The notes under the pieces were generated by a model that had not been told where the DNA came from, made no database searches, and saw only the letters and a list, made by a program, of their open reading frames with translations. A DNA stretch of 64,000 nucleotides from Candidatus Sumerlaeia bacterium (GTDB lineage: Bacteria > Sumerlaeota > Sumerlaeia > SLMS01 > JAHLLQ01). The stretch is from the NCBI GenBank assembly GCA_019634695.1, contig JAHCAW010000002.1, positions 1 through 64,000 of the forward strand, written 5' to 3'. Position numbers and translations under genes: made by a program. Shown here piece by piece: positions 44,982 to 53,826 of this stretch (the stretch's first letter is position 1; each line of letters opens with the position of its first letter).

Positions 44982-47597
44982 CTACTCGATGCCCAGCACC
45001 ATGCCGCCCACCGCCGGCAGAGTCACGCGCAAAGTCGTTCCCGCCACCACTGGCGCGTTCGTGCCGGTCGTCGCATGAAGCACCCGCGGCGTCCGGCCGG
45101 CGAATCCGCCCGGCAGAATGTGCCCCTCCGGCGACGGCACGGTCACCGTCGCCTCGGCCGGCCCATTGTTCATCACCACCAGCACCCGCGGCTCGCCCGG
45201 CTCGCCGTGCCGCCAGAAGCCGTAGACGTCCTTTGCATCGTCCACCACAGCCGTCGTGAAGTCCCCGGTCCGCAGCACCGGGTGCGCCCCGCGCAGCCGG
45301 AACAGCGTCCGGAACTCCTCCCGCAGCCCGCCGTCGATCCGGTAGTCCGGGCTGTCGTACGGCATCAGGTCGTCCCACCACATCGGCATCCGGCACCGCG
45401 GATCGTCGGCGCCGAACATGCCGACCTCCGTGCCGTACCAGATCATCGGCGCGCCGACGTAGGTCGCCTGAAACAAGGCCATCAGGCGCTTGCGGCGGTA
45501 GTGCTCCTCGCCCGGCCGTTCGTCGAAGTAGGCATCGCCGCCCTCGTCCTGGATGCGGTTGCCCGCGTCGTAGGCCATGTCCGGGTTCGCGATGCGCGAC
45601 ACCCAGCGGTCCGTGTCGTGGCTGTCGTAGAGGTTCTGCAGGACGTGCGTGTGGTTGCGCGGATAGCGCACGCGCAGCCGCGCCAGCCGCCGGTCAAACT
45701 CGCTCGCCGTGATCTTGGCGTTCACGTTCGCAAACCAGGCGAACGAGATCGCCGCCCACTGGTAGTTCATCACCGCGTCGAACGTCTCGCCGTCGAGCCA
45801 CTCCTCGGCGGGGTCCCAGATCTCGCCGACGATGTAGGCCTCCGGGTTGATCGACTTCACGTAGTCGCGCCAGTCCACCCAGAACTGCCGCGGCAGGTGC
45901 ATCGGCACGTCCAGGCGCCAGCCGTCGATGCCATCCGACGGATCGCCGTCGCCGTTGGGGTCCATCCACCGCCGCGTCACCGCGTAGATGTGGTCGGTCA
46001 GCGACTGGCTCACCAGCCCGGTCTCGGTCTTCGCGAATTCGGGCAGCGCATCGTAGCCCGCCCAGCCCAGGTACTCGAACGGCTCCCAGCTCACCACGTC
46101 GAACCAGTCGGCGAAGCGCGAGGCCTGGCGCTTCTCCTTCACGTCCAGGAAGGCCGGGTGATCGTTGCCGACGTGGTTCCAGACGCCATCGAGGATGATG
46201 CGCATCTCGCGCGCGTGCACTTCGCGGATCAGACGCAGCAGCATGCGGTCCGAGGCGTTGAACTCCCACGTCGTGGGATCCAGCAGGTCCTCGCGCGCCG
46301 CGCTGCGGGCGTACTCGCCCGCCACGCCGTAGTGATCGTCCACGTGCACGTAGGTCCGCGCGTTGTACTTGTGCGCGTTGTTCGACACGAACACCGGGTT
46401 CAGGTAGATCGCGTTGACCCCCAGTTCCTTCAGGTAGGTCAGCTTGTCCGTCAGGCCCTCGAGGTCTCCGCCGTACAGCCGGTCGTACATCGACCAGCGC
46501 CAGAAGCTCCAGCCGTCGCGACGCTCCCACGGATACTCGGTGTACCACTCGCTGCGCCACGGATGCGTGCGCAGCTTCGTGTTCGGATCGCGCACGAACT
46601 CCGGGTTGTTCGCCGTATTGCCGTCCCGAAACCGGTCCACCATGATCTGGTACCAGATGGCATGGCGGGTCCACTCGGGCACGTACACGACGCGCGCCGT
46701 TGCCAGGTCCAGCGTGTGCCGCTGGGCCGGCTCGACGGTCTCGGCGCCGTCGTGCACGACGAAGCGATAGCGCGGACGCGTCTCGCCGACCGCCGGCTCG
46801 CGATAGTGGTACTCGAAGAAGTCGAACAGCGAGTCGCCGCCCGCCGGCGTCATGCGCGCGCGCCGCTCGCGGGCTCCGTTCTCGAAGACGATCTCGACGC
46901 GCTCGACGTCGTGCGCCAGAGTCCGGAATCGCAGGATCGCCTCGCCATTGCCCAGCGCGTCCAGATACGGCGTGCCCGAAGGATCATGCCGGAAGGCCCG
47001 CTCCTCGATGCGCCCGTCGCCCCGCACGGCCACGGCGTCGCGCAGGTACGCCACCGCGCCCAGCCACAGCAGCGAGTTGCCCGCGCCCTCCCCCTCCTGG
47101 TGCGGATTCAACGGGTCCTCGAACCACAAGTTCGGGTCGGCCACGTACTTGTAGGCGTGCTGTCCCTCGCGCAGCCGCGCCGTCACCGAGTAGAATCCCT
47201 CGGCGTCCGGCCCCTCCATTGGCAGGTCGGTCCGGCTCCAGTGATTGAACGTCCCGGCCACTGCCGGATTCGCCACCGGCCCGTCCGGCTTCCAGCGAAA
47301 CGTCACCAGATACTCCTCCCCGCCGATGTCCCACAAGTGCAGGTGCGCCGGGTGGGGAAACTCGACGGCGGTGCGCGCGAAAGTCTCGACGCCCGGCACC
47401 GGACCGGCCTCGAGACAGGGGGTGATAAAAGTTAATCCAAGTGCCACAGCCGCGGCGCAGAGACCCCGCCAGCGGGCGTGTCCGGGGCGCCAAAACCCCG
47501 TGTTTCCGGGGTGTTTCGCAACCCGCGCATGGGCCCGGGCACGCGGACGATCCCCCGCGTTTTCAAGCCCCTTCGATGCTGCCTTGGCCCGTTCCAT
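44982..47597 (-). CDS. Exported GH13 alpha-amylase/neopullulanase-like with starch-binding domains
   Basis: An 871-residue protein from the ATG at 47597 (GGGAG six bases upstream); a start at 47630 is also possible. The signal segment 'GLCAAAVALGLTFITPCLEAG' comes after an unusually long basic leader of about 45 residues. A CBM48-like domain follows ('VAGTFNHWSRTDLPMEGPD', 'GQHAYKYVADPNLWFEDPLNP'), then an Ig-like amylase N-domain ('VEIVFENGARERRARM'). The GH13 barrel starts 'AIWYQIMVDRFRDGN'. Catalytic residues are nucleophile Asp563 ('GIDGWRLDVPMH'), acid/base Glu592 ('YIVGEIWDPAEEW') and Asp661 ('YDSHDTDRW'). The closing beta domain ends 'GGMVLGIE'. It would cut alpha-1,4-glucans to maltodextrins for the transporter downstream. 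Confidence 0.94.
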   Translation of the reverse strand: MERAKAASKGLENAGDRPRARAHARVAKHPGNTGFWRPGHARWRGLCAAAVALGLTFITPCLEAGPVPGVETFARTAVEFPHPAHLHLWDIGGEEYLVTFRWKPDGPVANPAVAGTFNHWSRTDLPMEGPDAEGFYSVTARLREGQHAYKYVADPNLWFEDPLNPHQEGEGAGNSLLWLGAVAYLRDAVAVRGDGRIEERAFRHDPSGTPYLDALGNGEAILRFRTLAHDVERVEIVFENGARERRARMTPAGGDSLFDFFEYHYREPAVGETRPRYRFVVHDGAETVEPAQRHTLDLATARVVYVPEWTRHAIWYQIMVDRFRDGNTANNPEFVRDPNTKLRTHPWRSEWYTEYPWERRDGWSFWRWSMYDRLYGGDLEGLTDKLTYLKELGVNAIYLNPVFVSNNAHKYNARTYVHVDDHYGVAGEYARSAAREDLLDPTTWEFNASDRMLLRLIREVHAREMRIILDGVWNHVGNDHPAFLDVKEKRQASRFADWFDVVSWEPFEYLGWAGYDALPEFAKTETGLVSQSLTDHIYAVTRRWMDPNGDGDPSDGIDGWRLDVPMHLPRQFWVDWRDYVKSINPEAYIVGEIWDPAEEWLDGETFDAVMNYQWAAISFAWFANVNAKITASEFDRRLARLRVRYPRNHTHVLQNLYDSHDTDRWVSRIANPDMAYDAGNRIQDEGGDAYFDERPGEEHYRRKRLMALFQATYVGAPMIWYGTEVGMFGADDPRCRMPMWWDDLMPYDSPDYRIDGGLREEFRTLFRLRGAHPVLRTGDFTTAVVDDAKDVYGFWRHGEPGEPRVLVVMNNGPAEATVTVPSPEGHILPGGFAGRTPRVLHATTGTNAPVVAGTTLRVTLPAVGGMVLGIE

Positions 47598-47772
47598 CGG
47601 GTGCTCCCGGCGGTAGACTGCTTGACGCACCGCATTTCCCCTCGTCCTCTTGTCGCGGTCCCAAGGGCAACCCGAACACGAGCGTTCCGACGCGCGACCG
47701 GTCGTCCCATGGGCAAACTTTTATCGGCCCGCTGCTCCCGTGGCCAGCGGACCGATGGCAGGAAGGTCTACC
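47598..47772. promoter_or_regulatory. Divergent spacer between two amylase genes, with a GATAAAAGTT word
   Basis: This 175-base spacer must hold both promoters. On the minus strand, GATAAAAGTTTGC lies at 47713-47725, about 48 bases before the lipoprotein-amylase ATG. Related words are GATAAAAGTTAA at 47424-47435 (inside the neighbouring amylase signal-peptide codons), ATAAAAGTTTCC at 50550-50561 and GATAAACGTTCC at 62106-62117. A shared regulator site is possible but unproven. Confidence 0.4.
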
Positions 47773-50256
47773 ATGAAGACTCGCGTTCCGGCCCTTTTCG
47801 CACTTCTGGCCCTGTGCCTTGGCGCCGCCGCCTGTGCCTCCCGCGACGGGCGCTCGCTGTCGCTCGAGACCCTGCGTCCGGCCAAGGTCCAGCGCGCCTG
47901 GCAGGTCTCGCCCACGCCCTCGCCGATCGGTGGTCTCGTGCTGGTGCCCGGCGAGACCCGGCGCTTGTCGCTGCGCGGCGCCAGCGCCGAACCGCTCGCC
48001 GCCATCACCGCCGTCGAACCTGCCCAGCCCCTGCCCGACGGTATCGAGGTGCTGTTCGACGCGGCCGCCGAGCGCCTCACCATTGCCGCCGCCACGCAGG
48101 CCAGCGGCTCCGGCCTGCTGTCGTTGCGCGTCACCACCGACACCGGACGCCAGCACCCCGTCGCCATCCCGTGGCTCGTGCGCCCCTGGCCGCTCGTCAC
48201 CTTCTCCTGGCGCGCGCCGAATCCCGCGCGGCTGCCCGCGCGCGTCTTCGTCGCCGGCACGTTCAACGGGTGGAGCGGCTCGAAGAACGAGCTGCCGCAC
48301 GTTGGCGACGGTCTCTATCGCATCGAGCTCCCGCTGCCTCCGGGCACCATCGCCTACAAGTTCGTCGTCGACGGCAACTGGATGGCCGATCCCTCGAACC
48401 CGCGCACCGACGGTTCGGGCCACGGCAACTCCATCCTCGATGTCGCCGGCGATCCCGAGGAGGCCCTCGACATCGCCTTCCTTGTCTCGGCGATGCCGCA
48501 TTCCGGCCCGCAGGGCGCCTTCCGCATCACTCCGCCCCCCGGCGTGCCCCTCGTCCCCGGCCGGCTCAGCGTCGTCCTCAACAACCGCCCCGTGCCTCCC
48601 GAGCAGCTCGTCTTCACCGACGGCAATCGCGTCGTTCGTCTCAACCTGCCCGCCGACCAATGGTTCGGCGAGAACTTCGTCGTCCTCCTCGCCTCCGACA
48701 AGCACGGCCGCACCGGCATGCTCCAGACGCGCGTCGACACGGCCAGCGCCCCGCGCTCGCCCCGCGACGAGGTACTCTACTTCGTCTTCACAGACCGCTT
48801 CCACAACGGCGATCCGTCCAACGATCCCCATCACGACGTCGAGGACCTGCATCCGCTCGCCCGCTACCACGGGGGCGACTGGGAAGGCCTGCGCCAGCGC
48901 ATCGCCGAAGGCTACTTCCGGCGCCTCGGCGTCACCACGCTCTGGCTCTCGCCTGCCAATCGCAACACCGACCGCATCGAGCGCGACGCCCTGCCCCCGC
49001 ATCGCCTCTTCTCCTCCTACCATGCCTATTGGCCCACCTCGATGACGGAGACCAATCCGCCCTTCGGCACGGCCCGCGAGCTGCGCCAGCTCGTTCAGAC
49101 CGCCCACGGCGACGGCATCGCCGTCCTGCTCGACTTCGTCGCCAACCACGTCCACGAGTCCCATCCCCTCGTCGTCGAGCATCCCGACTGGGTCACGCCC
49201 CGCCTCACCCCCGACGGCCGGCCCAACATCCGTCTCTTCGACGAGTATCCCTTCAGCACCTGGTTCGACCACTTCCTGCCCACGCTCGAGTTCGCCGGCA
49301 ACGACGCCCTGCGCGACGCCATGGTCGAGAACGCCCTCTTCTGGATCGAGCGCACCGGCGCCGACGGCTTCCGCTTCGACGCCGTCAAGCACGTCGACCT
49401 CTCCTTCTGGCAGGCCCTCTCCGCCGAAATCCACCGCCGCCATGCCGTCGCCCGCGGCGAAGTCCTCTACTCCGTTGGCGAAACCATCTCCGATCGCAAC
49501 ACCATCAACCAGTTCGTCGGCCCCGACCTGCTCACCGGCCAGTTCGACTTCCCGCTGCTCTTCGCCCTTCAGGGCATCCTCGGCCGCGGCAATGGCTCGA
49601 TGGCCGATCTGGCCGCCGCCGCCCGCCAGTCGCGCGACGACTATCCCCCCCACGCCATCATGAGCCCCCTGATCGGCAACCACGACGTCGTGCGCTTCAT
49701 GGGCATCGCCGACGGCGACCTGCCCGATGGCGTCGACGAGAAGGAGATCGGCTACTCCAACCCGCCGCAGGTCGATCATCCCGAGTCCTGGCGCAAGCTC
49801 CGCACGGCCTTCGCCTTCCTCTTCGCCCTGCCAGGTCCACCCACCATCTACTACGGCGACGAGATTGGCCTGACCGGCGCCCACGATCCCGACAACCGCC
49901 GCCCGATGGTTTGGCACAACTGGTCCGCCGACCAGCAGGCCACCTTCGACGCGGTCGCCGCGCTCGCCCGTGCCCGTCATGGCTCCGTGGCCCTGCGCCG
50001 CGGTCACCTCGACATCCTGCACGCCGACGCCGAGAGCCTCGTGCTTCTGCGCGCCAGCCCCGACGAGGCCGTCATCGCCGCCTGCTTCCGCCAGCCCCTC
50101 GGCCGCCAGGTCGCCCTGCGCATCCCCGGCCACTGGGGCAGCCCGAAGGCGGTCGAGCAACTGGCCGCCGAGGGACTCGACGCCCAGCTCGACGGCGCCT
50201 ACCTGCGCGTCACCGGCGGGCATCACTCCTGGGGACTCTGGCGCCTTCACTGGTGA
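47773..50256 (+). CDS. GH13 alpha-amylase-family lipoprotein with CBM48
   Basis: An 827-residue protein from the ATG at 47773 (AGGAAGG upstream). 'MKTRVPALFALLALCLGAAAC' is a lipoprotein signal. A beta domain (~30-150) is followed by CBM48 ('ARVFVAGTFNGWSGSKNELPH', 'GTIAYKFVVDGNWMADPSNPR'), an Ig-like linker, then the barrel from 'VLYFVFTDRFHNGDPSNDPHHD'. Catalytic residues are Asp536 ('GADGFRFDAVKHVD'), Glu570 ('LYSVGETISDRN') and Asp638 ('LIGNHDVVRF'). 'YYGDEIGLTGAHDPDNRRPM' and a short closing beta domain are typical of cyclomaltodextrinase/SusG-like enzymes. As a lipoprotein it would be tethered to a membrane, possibly the cell surface. It is divergent from the exported amylase. Confidence 0.94.
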   Translation: MKTRVPALFALLALCLGAAACASRDGRSLSLETLRPAKVQRAWQVSPTPSPIGGLVLVPGETRRLSLRGASAEPLAAITAVEPAQPLPDGIEVLFDAAAERLTIAAATQASGSGLLSLRVTTDTGRQHPVAIPWLVRPWPLVTFSWRAPNPARLPARVFVAGTFNGWSGSKNELPHVGDGLYRIELPLPPGTIAYKFVVDGNWMADPSNPRTDGSGHGNSILDVAGDPEEALDIAFLVSAMPHSGPQGAFRITPPPGVPLVPGRLSVVLNNRPVPPEQLVFTDGNRVVRLNLPADQWFGENFVVLLASDKHGRTGMLQTRVDTASAPRSPRDEVLYFVFTDRFHNGDPSNDPHHDVEDLHPLARYHGGDWEGLRQRIAEGYFRRLGVTTLWLSPANRNTDRIERDALPPHRLFSSYHAYWPTSMTETNPPFGTARELRQLVQTAHGDGIAVLLDFVANHVHESHPLVVEHPDWVTPRLTPDGRPNIRLFDEYPFSTWFDHFLPTLEFAGNDALRDAMVENALFWIERTGADGFRFDAVKHVDLSFWQALSAEIHRRHAVARGEVLYSVGETISDRNTINQFVGPDLLTGQFDFPLLFALQGILGRGNGSMADLAAAARQSRDDYPPHAIMSPLIGNHDVVRFMGIADGDLPDGVDEKEIGYSNPPQVDHPESWRKLRTAFAFLFALPGPPTIYYGDEIGLTGAHDPDNRRPMVWHNWSADQQATFDAVAALARARHGSVALRRGHLDILHADAESLVLLRASPDEAVIAACFRQPLGRQVALRIPGHWGSPKAVEQLAAEGLDAQLDGAYLRVTGGHHSWGLWRLHW

Positions 50257-50803
50257 TGCGCCGCCAAGACGTTCACCCAAGTGCGGATTGGTCTTCGCGG
50301 CCCTCTGCGCCCATCGGGTCCATCGCCGTGCTGCGGCTCGCGAAACTGCCCGTCTGATAAAAGCAAAGTGGCCTCATCCCGGAGGAGTGAACTCCCCGTG
50401 GATGGGCGCGCGAAATTCGTGCTGTCGTTCGCGCGCTCGGGATGCGCCGAGAATACGGCAGTTTTATGGGGTTTTCCCCGGCCTGACTTCACGGCGGGCT
50501 CTATCGGCATATCTGCAAGCGGTTGCGCCGCCAGAAGCATCGGCAAGCCATAAAAGTTTCCTGAGAAATTCGTTTATTCGCACGCCCTCGCGGACCCGAC
50601 CCGCTTGACAGCCCAAGGGCCACCCGCCGACCGTCACGGCGTCCACTTTCTTCGCACATTGGACACTCTTGCAGCAGGCAAGGTGGTGCAATCAGGGCAG
50701 GACAGGACAGGTTTCAGTCAGGCGGCCGTGAGCCCGGATGACCAGATCGCGCCTCCTCGACCAAACCCGCGCCACCGACATCAACAGGGAGGTCAATCCC
50801 CAC
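50257..50803. other. 547-base intergenic region before the pilin-like gene
   Basis: No gene can be supported here. It contains GATAAAAGC (50356-50364) and ATAAAAGTTTCC (50550-50561), an AT-richer patch (TGAGAAATTCGTTTATTCGC, 50562-50581) and TTGACA at 50605-50610 without a good -10 box. The A+T-rich patches suggest promoter or leader sequence for the pilin gene downstream. Confidence 0.45.
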
Positions 50804-51505
50804 ATGCACCAAGTACATCAGCAACAAAGCCTTCGGCCCCGCAAGGCCTTCACTCTCATCGAACTGCTGATCGTCGTCGCGATCATTGCCATCCTCGCCG
50901 CCATCGCCGTGCCCAACTTCCTCGAGGCACAGACGCGCTCCAAGGTCTCCCGCACGCTGTCGGATATCCGTTCGATCCGCACCGCGCTCGAGGCCTACGC
51001 CGTCGACAACAACCGATACCCCGAAACCGACCTCGGCGTGAACGCCTATAACGCGCGCTACATTACGGTGGACCGCCTCACGACACCCGTCTCCTTTATC
51101 ACCTCCATTCCGAAGTCCCCCTTTACGGAAGTCTTCGGCTCCTCCACATCCGCCGACCCGAAGGTGGCGACCCGTCGCAACCACGTCCTCTACGTCCGCA
51201 AGAACCGCGCGCGGACGACAGACACCGAGAACCCCGCGGGCTCCGGGGTTGATGCCAACTACTACTCCGACCGCGTGGCCTACCTCCAGCCCCCCGCAGG
51301 TTCCTCGCTGCCGACGCTGCACGGCATCGGCACGGCCGGCGAATGGCTCATCAAGAGCAATGGGCCGAACAACCTCGACGACCGGCATGCGCCCAACTTC
51401 CCCGCCGGCCACATCGCCCGCGTTTACGATCCCTCCAACGGCACCGTGTCCGACGGCGACATCGTCGTCTTCAGCGACATCTCCGGCACCGGCAAGAACA
51501 TCTGA
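50804..51505 (+). CDS. Type II secretion/type IV pilin-like protein (PulG-like)
   Basis: A 233-residue prepilin from the ATG at 50804 with GGGAGG upstream. The leader ends 'QSLRPRKA|FTLIELLIVVAIIAILAAIAVPNFLEAQ', a standard class III signal with Phe+1 and Glu+5. The globular part contains 'RSIRTALEAYAVDNNRYPETD' and ends with 'ARVYDPSNGTVSDGDIVVFSD', the pattern common in pseudopilins of Sumerlaeota, Hydrogenedentota and similar lineages. It is processed by a prepilin peptidase and builds a periplasmic pseudopilus or fibre. Its place between an amylase gene and a possible starch-binding protein gene suggests a role in their export or display, which is inference. Confidence 0.92.
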   Translation: MHQVHQQQSLRPRKAFTLIELLIVVAIIAILAAIAVPNFLEAQTRSKVSRTLSDIRSIRTALEAYAVDNNRYPETDLGVNAYNARYITVDRLTTPVSFITSIPKSPFTEVFGSSTSADPKVATRRNHVLYVRKNRARTTDTENPAGSGVDANYYSDRVAYLQPPAGSSLPTLHGIGTAGEWLIKSNGPNNLDDRHAPNFPAGHIARVYDPSNGTVSDGDIVVFSDISGTGKNI

Positions 51506-51621
51506 TCCCATGGATCACTCGCGGCGGGGAGGCACCCTTCCCGCCGCACGCCCAGTACAACCCTGAACCCTCGACCGAAGTCGCACACGCTGTCCTCATA
51601 ATCCAATCGGAGGATTCCGAC

Positions 51622-53253
51622 ATGTTGAACCAGTCCATCCGCACGGCTCTCGCGCTCGCCCTGGTCGCGGGAGCAGGCACCCTCGCCTTCGCACAGGAAG
51701 GCCAGACCACCTTCTTCAGCGGCCAGCACATCGTCGCCGGCGGCGAAGCCCCCATCTTCAGCAGCTACACACCCAGCGTCAACGACGCCACCAGCCGCAT
51801 GCTCAACAACGGCGTGGCACCCGACGTCAGCAACTCCGACAACATCTGGACCTTCGTCGGCACCAACGCCACGCCCGGCAGCGCCGGCACCTACGCCCGC
51901 TGGAAGTGGGGCTCCTGGGATGGCGTCAACGCCTCCTCCGACTGGGCCAATCAAAGCCCCAACAACCACGTCTATCCGCTCGACGCCGCCTCCGTCAGCT
52001 TCCACTGGGTCGATCCCAATGGCGCCACCAACGACGGCTGGCTGCCGAACAACGACTACCTCTACACGGTGCCCAGCGCCGTCGCTGCCCGCATGCAGGC
52101 GGCCACCAGCTTCGCCATCTGGGGCGGCTTTGGCACCGAACTGGGCGCAGCCGGCGACTGGGGCGCCTCCGGCAACCACCTGCCCCTGGTGCGCAACACC
52201 ACCACCCAGGAGTGGGAAGTCGTCCTCTCCGGCTGGCAGAGCATCGGCAACAAGCAGTTCAAGGCCGTCATGGACAACGACTGGGGCGACACGCGCGAGA
52301 TCGGCACGCGCGGCCTTGGCGGCGGAGACAACATCGGCTTCTTCCTGCTCAACAAGGCCGACGTCGTGACCTTCAAGGTCCGCGAGTCCGACGGCCGCTA
52401 CCAGTTCGAAGGCCTCACCCCGCTGCCCACCACCGACGGCATCTATGCCCTTGGCCCCTGGAGCGTTACCCCGCAGACCGACAGCGTCATGAGCCCCGTC
52501 GCCAGCGGCTACGAAATCGAGGTCACCGTTCCGACCGCCGGCACGCAGACGCTCACCATCTTCGAGATCGCCAGCGGCAACCTTGCCCGCATGTGGCCCG
52601 CCCAGGGCAGCCACCCCTTCAAGACCACCGCCCCCAACCAGGTCATCCGCGTCAACTTGCACATGACCTCCATGGGCGACGGCGCCTTCCCGGATGCCGA
52701 GTTCATCTTCACGGACCCGAACTCGCGCGTCGACTTCACCTCGGCCGCCAACGGTCGCCTTCAGTGGGTCGGCATGCTCGGCATGTGGGGCACCCGCTAC
52801 TCGGCCACCAGCAACGATTGGGAGAACCCCGCGACCGATCTTGCCCCCGGCGGCAACGATCCCGTCGGCACCCAGGTCGGCTCCGATTCCTTCCTGTTCC
52901 GCTGGAACGCCCCGACCACCAACCACGGCGAAGCCGGTGGCCTCACGAAGCCCTACAAGGCCGTCGGCCGCACCGACGACATCGCCGTCTCTACCTCCAA
53001 CGCCTGGGCCGTCCAGCTTGGTGGCCTTCATGATGCCAGCGGCAACGAGCGCAAGGCCGCCGGCGTGACCCTGCTTGGCGACAACCCCAACGCCAGCTAC
53101 CTGTTCCTCGACAACACCGACTACTCGCTCTACGTCGACACCGCCACGGGCCGCGTGAAGGTCCAGCTCGCCGCGGACGCCGTTCCCACGCTGCGCCCCG
53201 CCCGCGCCAACGACGTCGTCGGCAGCTCGGTCCGCAACTGGTCGAACTACTGA
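51622..53253 (+). CDS. Secreted beta-rich protein, possible SusE/SusF-like starch-binding protein
   Basis: A 543-residue protein with GGAGG eight bases before its ATG. 'MLNQSIRTALALALVAGAGTLAFAQ' is a signal peptide. The rest is low in charge and rich in Trp, Gly, Asn and Thr. A segment near residues 165-235 reads 'AIWGGFGTELGAAGDWG', 'EWEVVLSGWQSIGNKQFKAVMDNDWGDTREIG', like the 'G.at..GW...W..tl.....fKf..d.dW...yG' modules of SusE/SusF and related CBMs. Other parts ('VTVPTAGTQTLTIFEIASG') look like additional Ig-like modules. No catalytic motif is evident. It follows the pilin gene by 116 bases and ends at a strong terminator. Confidence 0.5.
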   Translation: MLNQSIRTALALALVAGAGTLAFAQEGQTTFFSGQHIVAGGEAPIFSSYTPSVNDATSRMLNNGVAPDVSNSDNIWTFVGTNATPGSAGTYARWKWGSWDGVNASSDWANQSPNNHVYPLDAASVSFHWVDPNGATNDGWLPNNDYLYTVPSAVAARMQAATSFAIWGGFGTELGAAGDWGASGNHLPLVRNTTTQEWEVVLSGWQSIGNKQFKAVMDNDWGDTREIGTRGLGGGDNIGFFLLNKADVVTFKVRESDGRYQFEGLTPLPTTDGIYALGPWSVTPQTDSVMSPVASGYEIEVTVPTAGTQTLTIFEIASGNLARMWPAQGSHPFKTTAPNQVIRVNLHMTSMGDGAFPDAEFIFTDPNSRVDFTSAANGRLQWVGMLGMWGTRYSATSNDWENPATDLAPGGNDPVGTQVGSDSFLFRWNAPTTNHGEAGGLTKPYKAVGRTDDIAVSTSNAWAVQLGGLHDASGNERKAAGVTLLGDNPNASYLFLDNTDYSLYVDTATGRVKVQLAADAVPTLRPARANDVVGSSVRNWSNY

Positions 53254-53282
53254 TCTCCAACCCCCCGACGCAGACCTCGGTG

Positions 53283-53325
53283 CCATCACCCCCGCCCCGC
53301 AACGGGCGGGGGTGATGGTTTTTAT
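53283..53325 (+). terminator. Strong rho-independent terminator
   Basis: A perfect 15-base stem (CCATCACCCCCGCCC, 53283-53297, with its complement at 53304-53318), a 6-base loop, then TTTTTAT. It closes the pilin/secreted-protein transcription unit 30 bases after the stop. Confidence 0.92.
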
Positions 53326-53424
53326 CGTTTCGCGTCTTGGAGTAGCCGGTGCCCGGTGAACGCCCGAAGCATTAGTCGCGCGATCGGTGCGCACCGGAAG
53401 GGCCATCTCATTCCAAGGCGCCCT

Positions 53425-53673
53425 CAGCACGCTTCAGCGTGCTCTTCCTTGCCCCCTGCTTCAGCAGGTGGGATCTTTGCTGGTATGGATTTTCTGAAGC
53501 GCGCTTCAGCGTGCTTGCCGATGGGCGTGATGCTGTGCAGTTTGGCGAAATCGCTTCAGCAGGCCAAGATCGTGCACCGGAAGTCACGCTGAAGCGCGCT
53601 TAAATAGTGATTGTAGAATGCCTTTCCCGCCGGGTGAACCCGGGGGCAAGGAAGAGCGTGCTGAAGCACGCTG
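53425..53673. repeat. Cluster of AGCRYGC-TTCA-GCRYGCT hairpins with inverted outer arms
   Basis: Hairpins AGCACGCTTCAGCGTGCT (53427-53444) and AGCGTGCTGAAGCACGCT (53655-53672) are inverted to each other together with the adjoining CTCTTCCTTGCCCC / GGGGCAAGGAAGAG. Diverged hairpins lie near 53500 (AGCGCGCTTCAGCGTGCT) and 53584 (CACGCTGAAGCGCGC). Between the two outer hairpins, both strands of the stem change together (AC/GT swapped for GT/AC), keeping pairing. Only repeats and a terminator were found in 53254-53826; no gene is supported there. Confidence 0.75.
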
Positions 53674-53826
53674 AGTGACTCGCGCAGTCCAGCCGGCCTG
53701 CATGCGAAAGCGACTCAGGGTTCTGCGTGACCGAGTGGAGCAACGTTGGCTGCGACCTTCCGAAAAGCACAGTGAGAACCCGCCATCGCCCTTGCCGCCC
53801 ATCCCGATCGCCAGCAGCCTTTCCCC

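Noticed and set aside
47650..47772. Upstream start for the lipoprotein amylase at 47650
   Set aside because: It would put 41 extra residues before an ideal lipoprotein signal peptide. The ATG at 47773 has AGGAAGG at good spacing.
50660..50680. Sigma-54 promoter before the pilin gene (TTGGACACTCTTGCA)
   Set aside because: The spacing between the GG and GC elements is two bases shorter than the required -24/-12 arrangement.
53356..53592. Small ORF of 78 codons after the secreted beta-rich protein
   Set aside because: It is translated from the hairpin repeat cluster (KRASA-type peptides) and has no ribosome-binding site.
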